DNA from: Welwitschia mirabilis | Lineage: Eukaryota; Gnetophyta; Gnetopsida; Welwitschiales | Assembly: GCA_051453625.1 (NCBI GenBank) | Contig: JBOZIK010000001.1 | Location: 247,147,446-247,211,445, forward strand | Reading direction: 5' to 3' | DNA: 64,000 nucleotides | Shown: in pieces, positions 40,439-51,629 of the stretch | How the letters are laid out: every line of letters begins with the position of its first letter | How positions within the stretch are numbered: position 1 is the first letter of the stretch | Translations under genes and position numbers: made by a program | Notes under the pieces: model-generated | The model's database searches: none | The model's input: only the letters and a program-made list of their open reading frames with translations | What the model was told of the DNA's origin: nothing

Positions 40439-40949
40439 TTTCGATTAAATGAAGGCAAGTCTACCATTATGAAACTAGTTATAAAATGATAATAATATAC
40501 CTCAATTCTAGCTTTTCTCCAATTACTTATCATGTATTTATTCTAAACGCTTGTGTTCCATGCCTTACTTATTACAAGAATACTTTCTATTTATTATGAG
40601 GCATGTTCCATTAGTTGTGACATTTTTCCTACTTTTTTGTAGGTTAGTTAGTCCTCTTACTTTATAAAAGGAAGGTCTAAAGCTAAAATGATTTGCAATA
40701 AGTAATAAAAGAAATTTTTGCTAAAGCTCAAGCTCTCTTTCTTTAAAATTCTATCAAACTTTCAGCTTTGTATTTATACAATGTCTTTCTAAAGCTAAGA
40801 TGCAATAAAAATAAGTTCTTACTAGGGTTTTTCTTGTTTTTACCTACGATATATCTATCTCTTTTACTACATATTATTTCTTGTAATTCAAATTTCTTCT
40901 TGAATATAGGATTCACATTGTAATAAAAAATAAAAACTAAAACTTAACA
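40439..40949 (+). repeat. 3' LTR of copia element D
   Basis: Partner of 36009-36505. It is preceded by a weak purine run AAGAGGAAGA near 40426, a possible polypurine tract. The first base pair is TT where the 5' copy has TG. It ends CTTAACA at 40949. Confidence 0.85.
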
Positions 40950-42785
40950 TAAATATCATTTTCTTCTAAATAAATTTAAATTAATGCTTATCCTTCTAGT
41001 ATTAAATAATTATAATGGTTAATACGATATCACTAGCACCTAGACTTTAGCACTGCTAATAATTTTGTTATTTGTGGTGATGATGATGTTGCCTAGTAAT
41101 ACAAACATGTTTCAATAGAAATAAGTGCTTCAGATAGCTGCTAGCAATTTACGGATGGTAGGAAGCACATACCATGTAATCTGGTATCGACAAGGACCAT
41201 TTGTGAACATGTTTCTAAATTAATTAAAAATTATAAGATCATATAAAACAATAAGTAGCATGTAATCAAACTGTAACTAGATTTATGGATTTTATAGTGA
41301 TGGAAAGTTGGCTACACATTTATTTATTTTTGTAGTTACACATGACTATGTCTGAGAGTGAATACTTCCCTTTTACTTTGAGCTAATCCACAAATTTAAG
41401 AAACAAAGCTATGAAGAATTTGAGACATGCATTTATTACTCTAGAATACATTATCTTTCTATGTGCTATAACTAATTATTTCTTATAATATTAGAAGACA
41501 TTTAGGATATGCATTTATCAAACTTGGAAGATCTGTTAAAATTCTACAAAGTTTTTAGATGAGGTAAACATTAAGTTTTATTATTTATCATTATATTAAT
41601 TTATTTATATTAATTTATTTTAAGTTATTATAATATTGCTAAAAATTATTAACATCGTATTTTTTAATTATTAAGCAATAATATTTATACTTATTTTTGT
41701 TATTTACTCTAATGCTAACAAATTAGATACTCTTTGAATCATGTCATATTTATATGACATACAAATACGCTAGTAGCATGTAGTAACATTTTTGGATTTC
41801 TAATGATTAATTTATACTCTTTGTGATATAATTATACCTTTAAGAACATAATGCATAGAAATTATATGACTAAAACATTTTTTATTTAAGCCTCAAAAAA
41901 AGTATATAATTACTGAGTGTGATGTTCTATGTAGTAAGTTTAACATATAAAATTAACTTAAATATAAGTAAAAATAATAATATTTTCTATATTATAAATA
42001 AATAAACAATTGTATTCATTAAGATAAATACATAAACATAAGTACATAATCAATGCTTAGTAGTTTTTAAACCTTTAAAGAAATGCATTACAATTTACAT
42101 CTTAAGAAAACAATTATATGTTGCAATGCTTTACATTTGAAAATCACATTAAGTATTGAAATAATAAATTACATAAGTCCTACTTAATTATTTCAAATTA
42201 TTTTTATTTAATTAAAAAAATAATATGAACTAGATAAAAACAATGTTTAATTAAAACACATATTAAAATTTAGTAAGTATAATGTAAAGAAGTAAGACTC
42301 TATGTCTAATAATTTTCCATGTTATTTAGTAGCTTTTCCATCTTCTTGTCTTTTGTTTATTTGTTGACCATCTTTTTTAAATAACTTTTCTCCATTCATA
42401 TAAGATGACATTACTTGTTGATGTATATTTATTAAATTATTGCCTTTCTAATCTTTAAGTAACTTCATACATCAAATGAAGATATATTTCTATTGATTTC
42501 AATAATTAACATGTGAAAGAACAACAAATGTAATTCCTATTTTTCTTTTTACTAGTATTAGCAATACTAGTCTTTTTATTGATAATTAAGAAATGTGCCT
42601 ATGAAATGTTTAAGTCTTTATGACTAGAATTTGATGGTGGATTTTAATGATTTAATATAATTTAACCACATTAAGGAAAAGTTATTAATTTATGTTATAT
42701 GTTTAAAAAATGGATGAAACATCTTCTCTTCATACTCGAATTCATATAGACTATTAAAGGAGTAAGCATTCAAATAACATCTTTA
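40950..42785. other. Unassigned spacer between elements D and C
   Basis: A slightly more GC-rich island at 41020-41220 (words such as GCTGCTAGCAATTTACGG) stands out from very AT-rich surroundings. No open frame, tRNA or repeat was identified in it. The rest is low-complexity AT-rich DNA. Confidence 0.4.
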
Positions 42786-42790
42786 CTTAT

Positions 42791-43312
42791 TGATGAGAAC
42801 TAAAAATGATGTAAATGTTAATTATCATTGAGAAATTTTTATTTTTATGATTATACATTTTAGATGACATTTGATATTCTTTTTAGCATTTAAATTAATA
42901 TACTATTTTGTTAGTAGATTAGTTAGTTAGTATGTTACTAAGTCACCATGTATATATAGATCATAATGTTACAGGTACAAAATGTCATCTGGAATGAGGA
43001 TGATGAAGAATATTAAGCTAGTGAAAATACAAAAACAACTTCAATCATAAAGCTATTTAGTAGAAGAAAAGAAAGAAAATAATAAAGCAGAAAGAGGATA
43101 AAGGACATAAGAAGGAGATTACCACCAAGGATAAGTATCTTTGGGCAAAAAGGCTCTAGAAATAGAACTATGCAAGAAGGTGTAAGGAAGCTCTAGGAAT
43201 ATTCCAAAGGATATAGTATCATCCCTCATGTTCCAATTTTGCATACAAACAAAAATACAAACTTGTCAGAATATTTTGCTATAATATTTTATTATCTTAA
43301 TAGAAAGCTTTA
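42791..43312 (+). repeat. 5' LTR of element C, 3' half deleted
   Basis: Aligns to the first ~560 bases of the 3' LTR: GAACTAAAAATGATGTAAAT at the start, GGCAAAAAGGCT in the middle, ACAAACTTGTCAG near the end. At about 43312 the match stops and the gag region follows, so the D block (present at 54780-55195) and the leader were lost by deletion. Confidence 0.8.
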
Positions 43313-43326
43313 AGTTCTATTAATCC

Positions 43327-44250
43327 TATAGCTTTAGAACACCAAGAAAAGTGAGAAATATATTTATATCATTAATATCCACTTTCGAGGGCAAGAAGTT
43401 AGAAGAACATCTATTTCATATATGTTTATTTGATGCCTTCTATAAAGAAAATTATCTTGATTTAAAATCTAATATTTTAAGATATTTTACTTTTTCTTTG
43501 AAAGGAAATTCTCTTCTATGGTATCATATAAATTCTAATGATTCTTTTAGTTCATGAGAAATTCTTAACAATTCTTTCTTAGCTATATTTCAACCCATGA
43601 GGATAGTTAAAGATTTAAGAGAATATATTTTGAATATTAAACAGAAAGATAATGAAAGTTTTGATGAGTTCATAAATAGATATAACATATGAATGTTTTA
43701 ACTATAGTATTATAGTTAGAAAATAATTCAAAGATTCACTTAGAGTTTTAAAAAGTTAAACATTGAAAGAATTAAACTTATTATAAAGAGGAAGCATTAA
43801 GAAAAAGAATGTTCAAGAAGCAAGAGAAGCTATTACTCAGTTTTATGTCATGAGTCAAGGATAAGAATAAGAAGGTGAAAAGAAGAAAAGACCAAATAAA
43901 TTATTTACTTCAAAAGTATATGGTAGTACATATAGCTCAATGCATATTAGTCTTATGGAAGAAGTAGTTAAAAAAGTAACTGATAATATGGTGGAAAAAT
44001 TTGATCGGTTAGTTATAAAACACTTTAAAAAGAAAGAAGGACCTATCTACAAACATTGTTGAGAAGATAATCATGAAGAAAAAAAAATATCCCTAGATGA
44101 AAGAATTTTTTTCATTAGTTAGATATTATTAAAGAGGATTTAAATATAGGAAATCAACCTCAAACAATAAAAAACCATATCCTTTACTAAATTAGGAAAT
44201 GAAAAGGTAAGTTAGAAAAGACTTTATAAAAGTATGTAAATCCTAAAATA
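43327..44250 (+). pseudogene. Gag relic of element C
   Basis: The best-preserved gag in the window: STFEGKKLEEHLF, YKENYLDLKSNILRYF, FSLKGNSLLWYH, a stop near 43555, then ILNNSFLAIFQPMR and KQKDNESFDEFINRY, as in the retrotransposon gag domain. The second part holds QEAREAITQFYVMSQG and EGPIYKHC near 44040, the position of a nucleocapsid knuckle of which one Cys remains. Codon use and stops are as in element A. Confidence 0.85.
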
Positions 44251-44779
44251 TAAAAAAAATATGATTACTATAGAAATTGTAGAAACATAGATTCAAAAGA
44301 CATAAAAAAAATCAAAGGCAAAATAGAAACAAGGAAAATGTCTTACTTAACCTCAACCAAATTCAAGGGAAGCAATAAGTAAAGTAGTGACTATTAGATC
44401 TACAAAACAAATGGTGACAAATGAAGACTAAGATAAGAAAACAAATTTGAATACCACTCTAGTTGAGGAAGAAATAAATATGAGGAAGAAGTAGTAGTTG
44501 ATACATCAACAGATCCTCTAGCTTTTCCAATGAGAAGTAAACAAATAGAACATTCAAAAATTTGAAAAGAATATAGAATATTTAATAACTATTTTTGATG
44601 ATATAATAATATTATTACCTATTTTAAAGTTATTAAAAGATGTACCTATGTAATTTAAAAAATGAAGAACATTCATTTATAACAAAGGAATTAAAAAAAA
44701 ATCTAGAAGGGAAAATAAATTAAGATGATTAGGAAAGATTAAGTTTCTTGGACTTCAAAATAGAAAACATGAAAAGTAG

Positions 44780-45200
44780 AGTGATTTAGAAATAACTATG
44801 ATAGAGGTAAAAATTAATGGGGAACTCAAAGTAGAAGGACTTGTGAATATAGGAGTAAGAATTAATGTAATGGCCTATGAGACTTGTGAGAAGCTAGGAA
44901 AGTCAAAACTAATACCTTACTAACAAAATGTGTACATGGAAAATGGTTCAGTAGTAATAGCCGAAGGAGTTCTAAAAGACATACACATTGAACTCCAAGG
45001 ATTTATCTATTTAATAGATCCTCTACTAATGAAAAATCAGGGAGATAACCATGTAGTAGTTTTAATAAGACCTTGAATGACTACTATGGATGTGAATATT
45101 TATTCTAAGATAAGGGTAATGAAAATTAGTCTAGAAGATCTTAAGAAAGAGATGAAGTTATTTAATGTAGTAGTTGTAGAAGAGATGAAAAGAATATAGA
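44780..45200 (+). pseudogene. Aspartic protease relic of element C
   Basis: EVKINGELKVEGLVNIGVRI occupies the place of the retropepsin strand that ends in DSGAS; the catalytic Asp is Asn here and the motif reads NIGVR. MENGSVVIAEGVLKDIHIEL and a broken LGRP-equivalent (VLIRP then a stop) near 45070 follow in the normal order. Inactive. Confidence 0.65.
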
Positions 45201-45529
45201 AGCTAAAACCAATGCAATTAATACAATAGGTTAGTTTAATATTAAATAATCAAAATTAAGAAAAGTATGAGAAGGAAAAATTAACATCTCAAAGAATAGA
45301 AAATACCTTACCTAATAATAGATTAGAGTATATCAAATAGCTCTAAATAGACCTCTGATTATAAATAGTCATTCAACTCATTCTTAAAAAAGAAAAGTTA
45401 AAAGAATGTTGATTAGAAAAAAATAAGCTTTTTATTAGGATCACACTAGTATTAAGGAAATAGATCCAAAAATATATCAATAGAGAATTTATTTGGATAC
45501 CTTTATTAAATCAAATAGGTAGCCAGAAA

Positions 45530-46350
45530 TAATATGTAATTCACATATGCAAGAAATAATTAAACAAGAAATGTTTGAACTCTTGGATATTGGATTTATC
45601 TATCCTATATCAAAATTATAATGGGTTAGTCCTATAACAATGGTACTAAGAATGGAAATAAATGGATATTATGTATAGGTTTTTGAATGTTAAATACTGC
45701 AACTTATAAAGATCATTTTCTTCTTCCATTTATAGATCAAGTTTTAAAAAGAGTATCTAGACATCAGTACTGTATCTAGACATCAGTACTATATATTTTT
45801 TAATGGATATAGTTGATATAATTAGGTCCTAATAGCTTTGGAAGATTAAGTCAATATACTTTTTACTTATAATTGGAGTACTCATGCCGATAAGGTATTA
45901 CCATTTGGATCATGTAAAGGCCATACTACCTTCTAAAGGCTAGTAAATAGTATCTTTCAATGTATGATAGGAAGATCTCTTGAAGTATTTATAGATTATT
46001 TATCAACTTTTGGAAATAACTTTGATGAATCACTTGATAGATTGAAAAGAGTTTTAGGGTGATGTAAAGAAAAACATCTACAACTTAGTTGGTCAAAAAG
46101 TTATCTTATGATGATAAAAGATATAGTGCTAGGACATAAAATATATCAAAAAGAAATTAAGACTACTAAATAAAAAATTAAAAATATAAAATATATTTTA
46201 TCCTCAACCAAACTAAAAAAGTTAAGAACTTTCTTAGGGCATGTTAGATATTATAGAAGATTTATATCTAACTTTAGGAAGATTACTAAATGTCTAAGTA
46301 ATCTTTTATGGAAGGATGTAGAAAATAATTAGATAGAAGAATGTAAAAGT
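45530..46350 (+). pseudogene. Reverse transcriptase relic of element C
   Basis: The RT opens at MFELLDIGFIYPIS (about 45570), then a stop and WVSPITMV. After a frameshift the palm region reads HADKVLPFGSCKGHTTF. The YxDD box at 45988-45999 reads FIDY, so the second catalytic Asp is lost; element A reads MDEF at the same place. ESLDRLKRVLG and KLRTFLGHVRYYRRFISNF continue into the connection. A 19-base tandem duplication at 45757-45794 adds an extra break. Confidence 0.82.
45757..45795. repeat. 19-bp tandem duplication within RT
   Basis: GTATCTAGACATCAGTACT occurs twice head to tail without change, just before the palm domain. The copies are identical, in contrast to the heavy divergence elsewhere, so the duplication is younger than the element (or an assembly stutter). 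Confidence 0.85.
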
Positions 46351-46359
46351 ACTTACCAA

Positions 46360-46820
46360 ACTTTAAAGGATAAATTTTTATTAGCACCCATTTTACAAGG
46401 ACCTAATTGGATAAGATCATTTCAAATTATAATTGATGAATCTAATCATGCTATGGTAGTTATTTTAGAGTAAAAAGATGAAAGAAATAAACCATATACT
46501 ATTGTTTATATTATTAAAAAATTTAAACTTGCTCAATCAAATTACATAGCAATAAAAAAAAGAGTTGTTACTAGTAGTGATAGCATTAGAGAAGTTTAGG
46601 AATTATATTCTAAATTATAAACTAAAAGTTCATATAGACCATAGTGATACCAAATTTTTAATAATAAAAAAGGCTATTTTAAAAATTATGACATGAATAC
46701 TATTAATGTAGAAATTTGATTTAAAAATTATTATTAAAAAAGGGACAAAAAAGGTGGTAGTAGATCATCTCTTAGGATTAGAGTTTCTTGATGGAGAACA
46801 AATAATTATAAGAGACTAAT
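46360..46820 (+). pseudogene. RNase H relic of element C
   Basis: TLKDKFLLAPILQGPNWIRS, then FQIIIDESNHAMVVILE with the first catalytic-type Asp region, YIIKKFKLAQSNYIAI, a frameshift near 46560, and HIDHSDTKFLIIKKA-like sequence near 46640. It ends with KKGTKKVVVDHLLGLEFLDG, as in Tat/Athila elements. Confidence 0.75.
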
Positions 46821-47059
46821 TTTGAAATGAACCTTTTTTAAAGTAAAAGGCAACCCATGGTATTCTTACATAGCAAATGTCATTGTAAGTAAAAAATTAT
46901 CATGTTTTATTAATTACTATGATAGAAAAAAATGTTAAGAGAATTTAGAGAATACATATGGCATGATAAAATATTATTTAGAAGATGTAAAGATCATGTT
47001 ATTAGAATATGTGTAATAGAAAAGTTGTAGAAAGAAATGCTAAATAAAGATCTTGAGGA

Positions 47060-48180
47060 ATAAGGAGGAGGACATTATGAAATAAGAAGAATAGGGTAAA
47101 AATTCCTCATGTGGGATACTACTGACACACAATATTCAAAGATTCAAATCCTTATGTTTAGAATTATGATAAATGTTAGAGAGAATGAGAATTTAACAAG
47201 AAATTAGAAATGCTATAATAATGGATTTAGTCAATTGAATTATTTGATGTTTGAAAAATAGATTTTACTAGACCAATCAATCATTTCTCCTATAAAAATA
47301 AATATATTTTGATCTATGTTGATTATTTCACTAAGCATGATAAGGCTAAGATTATGTCTCACTATTCTTTTCAAATCATAGTTAACTTTTTTCTTAGGAA
47401 TATCATATATTAATTTGAAGTTCCTATAAGACTTATATCTGATAGAGTAACTCATTTTACTAGAAAAATCTTCAAGAAACTCTTAACCAAACATAGGATC
47501 CACTACAAACTCTCTTCTCCCTATCATTCTTAATTTAATGGCTAAGCTGAAGTGATTCATAAAAAAATAATATAATATTAATAAAAGATATAAAATATTA
47601 AGAAAATAGATTGGGCTAAAAAGTTAAATGCAACATCAAACTCCTATAGAATAACTTGGAAACATATCATAGGATTTACACCATATGAATTAGTCTATGG
47701 AAAAAGAGCTATTTTGAAATTAAATTCAAAATAATAACTTTTAAATTAGCTAAAGAATTAAAATGCAACTTGGATATAGTTAAAAATGAATGAATAGAAA
47801 ACATGAATATTTTGGAGAAAAATAGAAAATAATCTCTTTTACTTAAAGAACTTATACAACAAAATCCTAAAATATATCATGATAATAAAATTAGAAAAAA
47901 CCAATTTTAATAAAAGAGATTCTATAGTACTCTNNNNNNNNNNGTACTCTTTAACCCTAAAAAGATCCTTTCAAAACAAAAATATGAACAAAAATAACTA
48001 GGACCTTATACCATAATGAAAATTTTGGAAAATGGAGCCTTAGAGGTATATGATCCTAGTGAAAAAATCGTGTACCAAGTTAATGGGTACAGAATAAGAA
48101 TGTATTATGAATACAAATCTATGCTAAATTATTTAGGAAACCATTATAGGATGGAAGAAATAATTCTAATCTACATATAA
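47060..48180 (+). pseudogene. Integrase relic of element C, interrupted by an assembly gap
   Basis: The zinc-binding part near 47070-47230 is badly decayed. The core reads YILIYVDYFTKHDKAK near 47302, IRLISDRVTHFTRK near 47428, then SPYHS, a stop, FNG, a stop, AEVIHK near 47520. The DDE residues are therefore still visible, with two stops just before the Glu. TWKHIIGFTPYELVYGK near 47660 is a hallmark of this clade. The N gap (47934-47943) falls in the linker. The carboxyl end reads ENGALEVYDPSEK and YQVNGYRIRMYYEY. Confidence 0.82.
47934..47943. other. Assembly gap (10 n)
   Basis: Ten n bases. The sequence on both sides contains GTACTCT (left ...AGTACTCT, right GTACTCTTT...), suggesting unmerged overlapping contig ends and that little or no sequence is missing. 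Confidence 0.97.
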
Positions 48181-48550
48181 ATAAAAATTTATAAACTAGA
48201 TAATAAGGATGAATTATTTCATTAATGTTTATTCAAGTTGTTTATTTGTTAAGTTATCATAGATAAATGTAATAATTTTAAAATGAGAAGCTAACTTGAT
48301 AAGTCTTCAATAGGAGATTATGCATTATCCTTATTAGGAATATTAAGGAGATACATTGCATCTTATGATAAAAATATTTTTGGTAAATATATATTTAAAA
48401 AAAGCTATAATATTCTACTATCAGTCTACCAAAGTAAATATTCCTAAGAGAGGCCTTTGGTAGTGTAATATGATAGCTGTGAGATAAGGGATTAGTTGGC
48501 CACAATCTAGATAATAGAGAGAGAGAATGAAAATTTAGAGATAGATAGAG

Positions 48551-48554
<4 letters not shown>

Positions 48555-48591
<37 letters not shown>
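48555..48591. repeat. (AG)n microsatellite
   Basis: About 18 perfect AG units in the 3' region of element C, in a wider purine-rich stretch from 48520. Not present in element A at the equivalent place. Confidence 0.96.
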
Positions 48592-48594
<3 letters not shown>

Positions 48595-49129
48595 TGTGGA
48601 TCCTTATTCCTCTGAGAATGGTTGCACTAACCTCATTATGATTAGAAAATTAAGTTGTTAAAAATAAAAAGTTAAGACATAATTATATCTAATGAATCAT
48701 CTAGCAACTGCTAGTTACTAAGGCTACAACTATATAAGATAAGTTATCCAAAAAAAAGGAAACAAAAGAGAGATAAAGAGACAAAAAGAGAGGAAGAGAA
48801 AGAATTTGATTCTAGTATGTGATGGAATATTAATCTAAAGATTTTCAATTTAATAGCATGCACAATCATTAAATTTTATTTTATTAAGAATAAGGTTCAT
48901 ATTTTTAAAATCATTTCATATTATTATAATAATTTGATAAATTACTTAGTATAAATTTCCCTCTAATGAAATTAATATATCCATAAGAAAATAAAAGTAG
49001 TGATCATATAACTTTATTTGAAATAAGACAACAAGAAAAATTTGATTAAATAAAGAGATTTATTACATCGTTTTTCAAAAACATGGTAAAATATTTGCTC
49101 AAGATAATTAAAATTTAGACACATATCAC

Positions 49130-49470
49130 TTGACTAAAGCAACTTATTTCTTAAAGTGGTTAGAGAACTTGATCATTCTATTAGAATACCCAGTCATAGA
49201 TGATGATCCTACAGAACTCTTACCTAGGGGCAATAAATGAATCTCACTTTGGGATTCTAAGAGCATGTTTATTTCTTTTGGATGAGCTCATAAAAAATTC
49301 TTATAAGGATTGGTATTTTATATTGTCTTCTCTATTTTTTTCTTATCAAAACTTAGTATAGCTGTACTAAGTGTGAGATTCATGTCTTAAGGCTTATTAA
49401 ATTTCTTCTCTAATACCTGTACCTATCTAGCTAATTAGCCTAAGAAAATGTCACAAGCCAAGTCTTCTTG
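49130..49470 (+). pseudogene. Post-integrase reading frame of element C with a hydrophobic segment
   Basis: One frame reads through about 110 codons if four or five stops are passed: FLKWLENLIILLEYP, DDPTELLPRGNK, SLWDSKSMFISFG, AHKKFL, then a hydrophobic run GLVFYIVFSIFFLSKL and RFMS. The stops sit where Trp or Arg would fit (for example FG-stop-A against SGWA in element A). The same frame survives in A at 2390-2200. It may be part of an env-like or other accessory protein; no family is recognised. Confidence 0.5.
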
Positions 49471-50339
49471 GTGAAGTTTTAAATGAAGTTCTTTTATCCT
49501 AATCCTAAGATAACTCGATTACCAAGTGAGAAATCATGCAAAAAAAAACTTAAAGGAATGATCACATTCTTAAAACGTTCTTTAATAGATTTGGTAATAA
49601 AGGTGTCCAAGGTAGCTAAGACCTTTGCAATTGATTTTGAACCATAATACAATGAGTATTGCACTTCATTCTTTGACCTTAAGGTGATTAGAATTTTACA
49701 CTCCTAATGCACATATTGATCTATGTAGAACTAAGTTAAAAAGATAACATTTTACCTTTTTAACACTTGAGGTAGAAATGGGTGAGTGAGAAGGGTTATA
49801 GGTCATGAAGATTAAATAGGAAGGTATGGTAAGAACTAAAAAAGAATTGAGTAGAATAATGATAAGATTTAGTATCAATAATGATGAATGATTTACACAA
49901 AAAAAATGAAATTTATAGCATAAGCATTATTTAATGTGATTTAACTTAAGTTATTCAATGTACACATGTTTAGTTATGAAGTAAAATCTTTGGAAAAAAC
50001 TACATACTTATTACATCAAACATTTAAGATGTATTAGATGCTAGTACTGATTTTCATATCAAGGTAGGAGTTGGGGAATTTCAAACTAAACAAGCTTCAA
50101 TCTAAAGTTAGAACTTCAAATTGATTTATGATCAGTTTAGATTTTTTTCAAGCTGATCACTAAGTGATTAAGTAAAATCTTTAGAATATACTAAGTAAAA
50201 TATTTAAATAATGTTATAAAAAAAAGACTAATGGGAAGTAGAAAAATGTGTATTTTTAAAAGAAAATGAGAAGATGAATATTACCTAATTAATTTCCTTG
50301 ATCATTAGCTAAAGTTCTATAAGAATTTTAATAACTTAA

Positions 50340-50650
50340 CTCATACTAACTCAAAGGCAAAACTTTGAATCAGATTTTAAGCCAACTTAATTTCTTTCTT
50401 ACATTCTGTATTATTCTTAAAGTTATAATAAAACAATATCATCTTATTAACTGATATTACTTTTGAATCCAAAAATTTTAATTTGATTTTAAGCCAACCC
50501 ATCATGCTATATAGTTGATTGATACTAACTCAAAGTTAAAACTTTGAGCTAGATTTTGAGTCAACCCATTGTGTTTTAAGCTCAGAAGTTGACTGATAGT
50601 AAATAAAAGTTAAAACTTTTAGCCAGATTTTAAGTTAACTTATTTTTGAG
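50340..50650. repeat. Short tandem repeat, 4 copies (~65-115 bp spacing)
   Basis: The phrase GATTTTAAGCCAACCCAT and the preceding ACTCAAAGTTAAAACTTTGA recur at about 50345, 50465, 50525 and 50600. Imperfect copies in the 3' region of element C; no partner exists in A, which ends before this point. Confidence 0.72.
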
Positions 50651-51629
50651 AGTGGGGCACTTTTCTTGAAGACCCCCATCAAATTTCCCCTGTATCTTCC
50701 TTCTAGCAACATGCTCCTTCATTTTACCTGATATAGTTATATCTAAGTGGTAAAGATTTAAAGAACTATATTAATAACTATCAAGTTCTCAATGACCCTC
50801 TTTGAACCCTTTTTCTAGATTCACAATGGGTCAAAAAATCTAGAGTTCTTCATAATCCCGGTTGAATCCTTTATTATGAAGAGTAGTGAGTAGTTAAATA
50901 TGATACTACATTTTTCCAACTTCTTACTTAAAATCATTCTTGATAATCCCTCCTAATTCTTAATGACCTTTATCAAAATTCAATACATACTTTAAATCAT
51001 GTCACTTAGCCTATGTCAACCTCCATAATATTCACTCCATGTTAAGTAATTATTTTATTGTTCTTCTTATCACTATGTCATTAACTTTTTTAACATCAAT
51101 AATCATAGGAAATAATTCCAATTCAAATTGATTTTTTAATGAAAAATTTTTAAGTCTCTTCAAAAGTAAAATTTTAATGCAATAAGAAGTAGAGATTTTT
51201 AATGATATTAAGTGGAAAACAAGTCAATAATTTTACTTTTACTTTTGCATTTTTTCCTAATAATGTTTCATATTTTTTGAGCTCTCAGAATCATGGTATA
51301 ATAACTTTATTAAAAAAATTTAGGTTATTTTACTATTATTATTTTGTACATTCAAGAGTATGAAAGATTTAACGTAGCTAGTAAAATGAACTCAAATTTA
51401 CGAAAATGCATATTTTAGATTTTGTAAAAGTACATTTTATTATTAGTTGAATAGTTTATCATCAAAAAAATTTTTAAATATGTTTTCATATAATTTTATC
51501 ACACTCTCATAAATTACAACAATTTGATAGAATGTATAATTATTTCCTCTTTGAATTTTACAAATGTGCTTTCCGACCCCAACTTAATAGAATTTAAATG
51601 AAGAATTATTAGATTGAGGTGGTATGAGC

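Larger units (their letters stand above)
36009..40949 (+). mobile_element. Ty1/copia element D, structurally complete, coding decayed
   Basis: An LTR pair (36009-36505 and 40439-40949), a tRNA-Met-type primer site just after the 5' LTR, and gag, protease, integrase, RT and RNase H in copia order. The length of 4.9 kb is usual for plant copia elements. Flanking pentamers do not match, so no target-site duplication is visible. Multiple stops, loss of catalytic residues in integrase and RT, and clearly diverged LTRs mark it as an ancient insertion. Confidence 0.9.

Noticed and set aside
47240-47455. Open minus-strand frame of 71 codons
   Set aside because: It is antisense to the integrase core of element C, whose plus-strand motifs (YVDYFTK, LISDRVTHF) explain the sequence.
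48555-48591. (AG)n run as a regulatory GAGA element
   Set aside because: It sits within the dead 3' region of a retroelement with no gene nearby; simple slippage is enough.
49260-49300. MITE end resembling GAGCATGTTT...
   Set aside because: The same stretch aligns with element A at 2370-2330 and reads as part of the conserved frame, so it is not a separate insertion.
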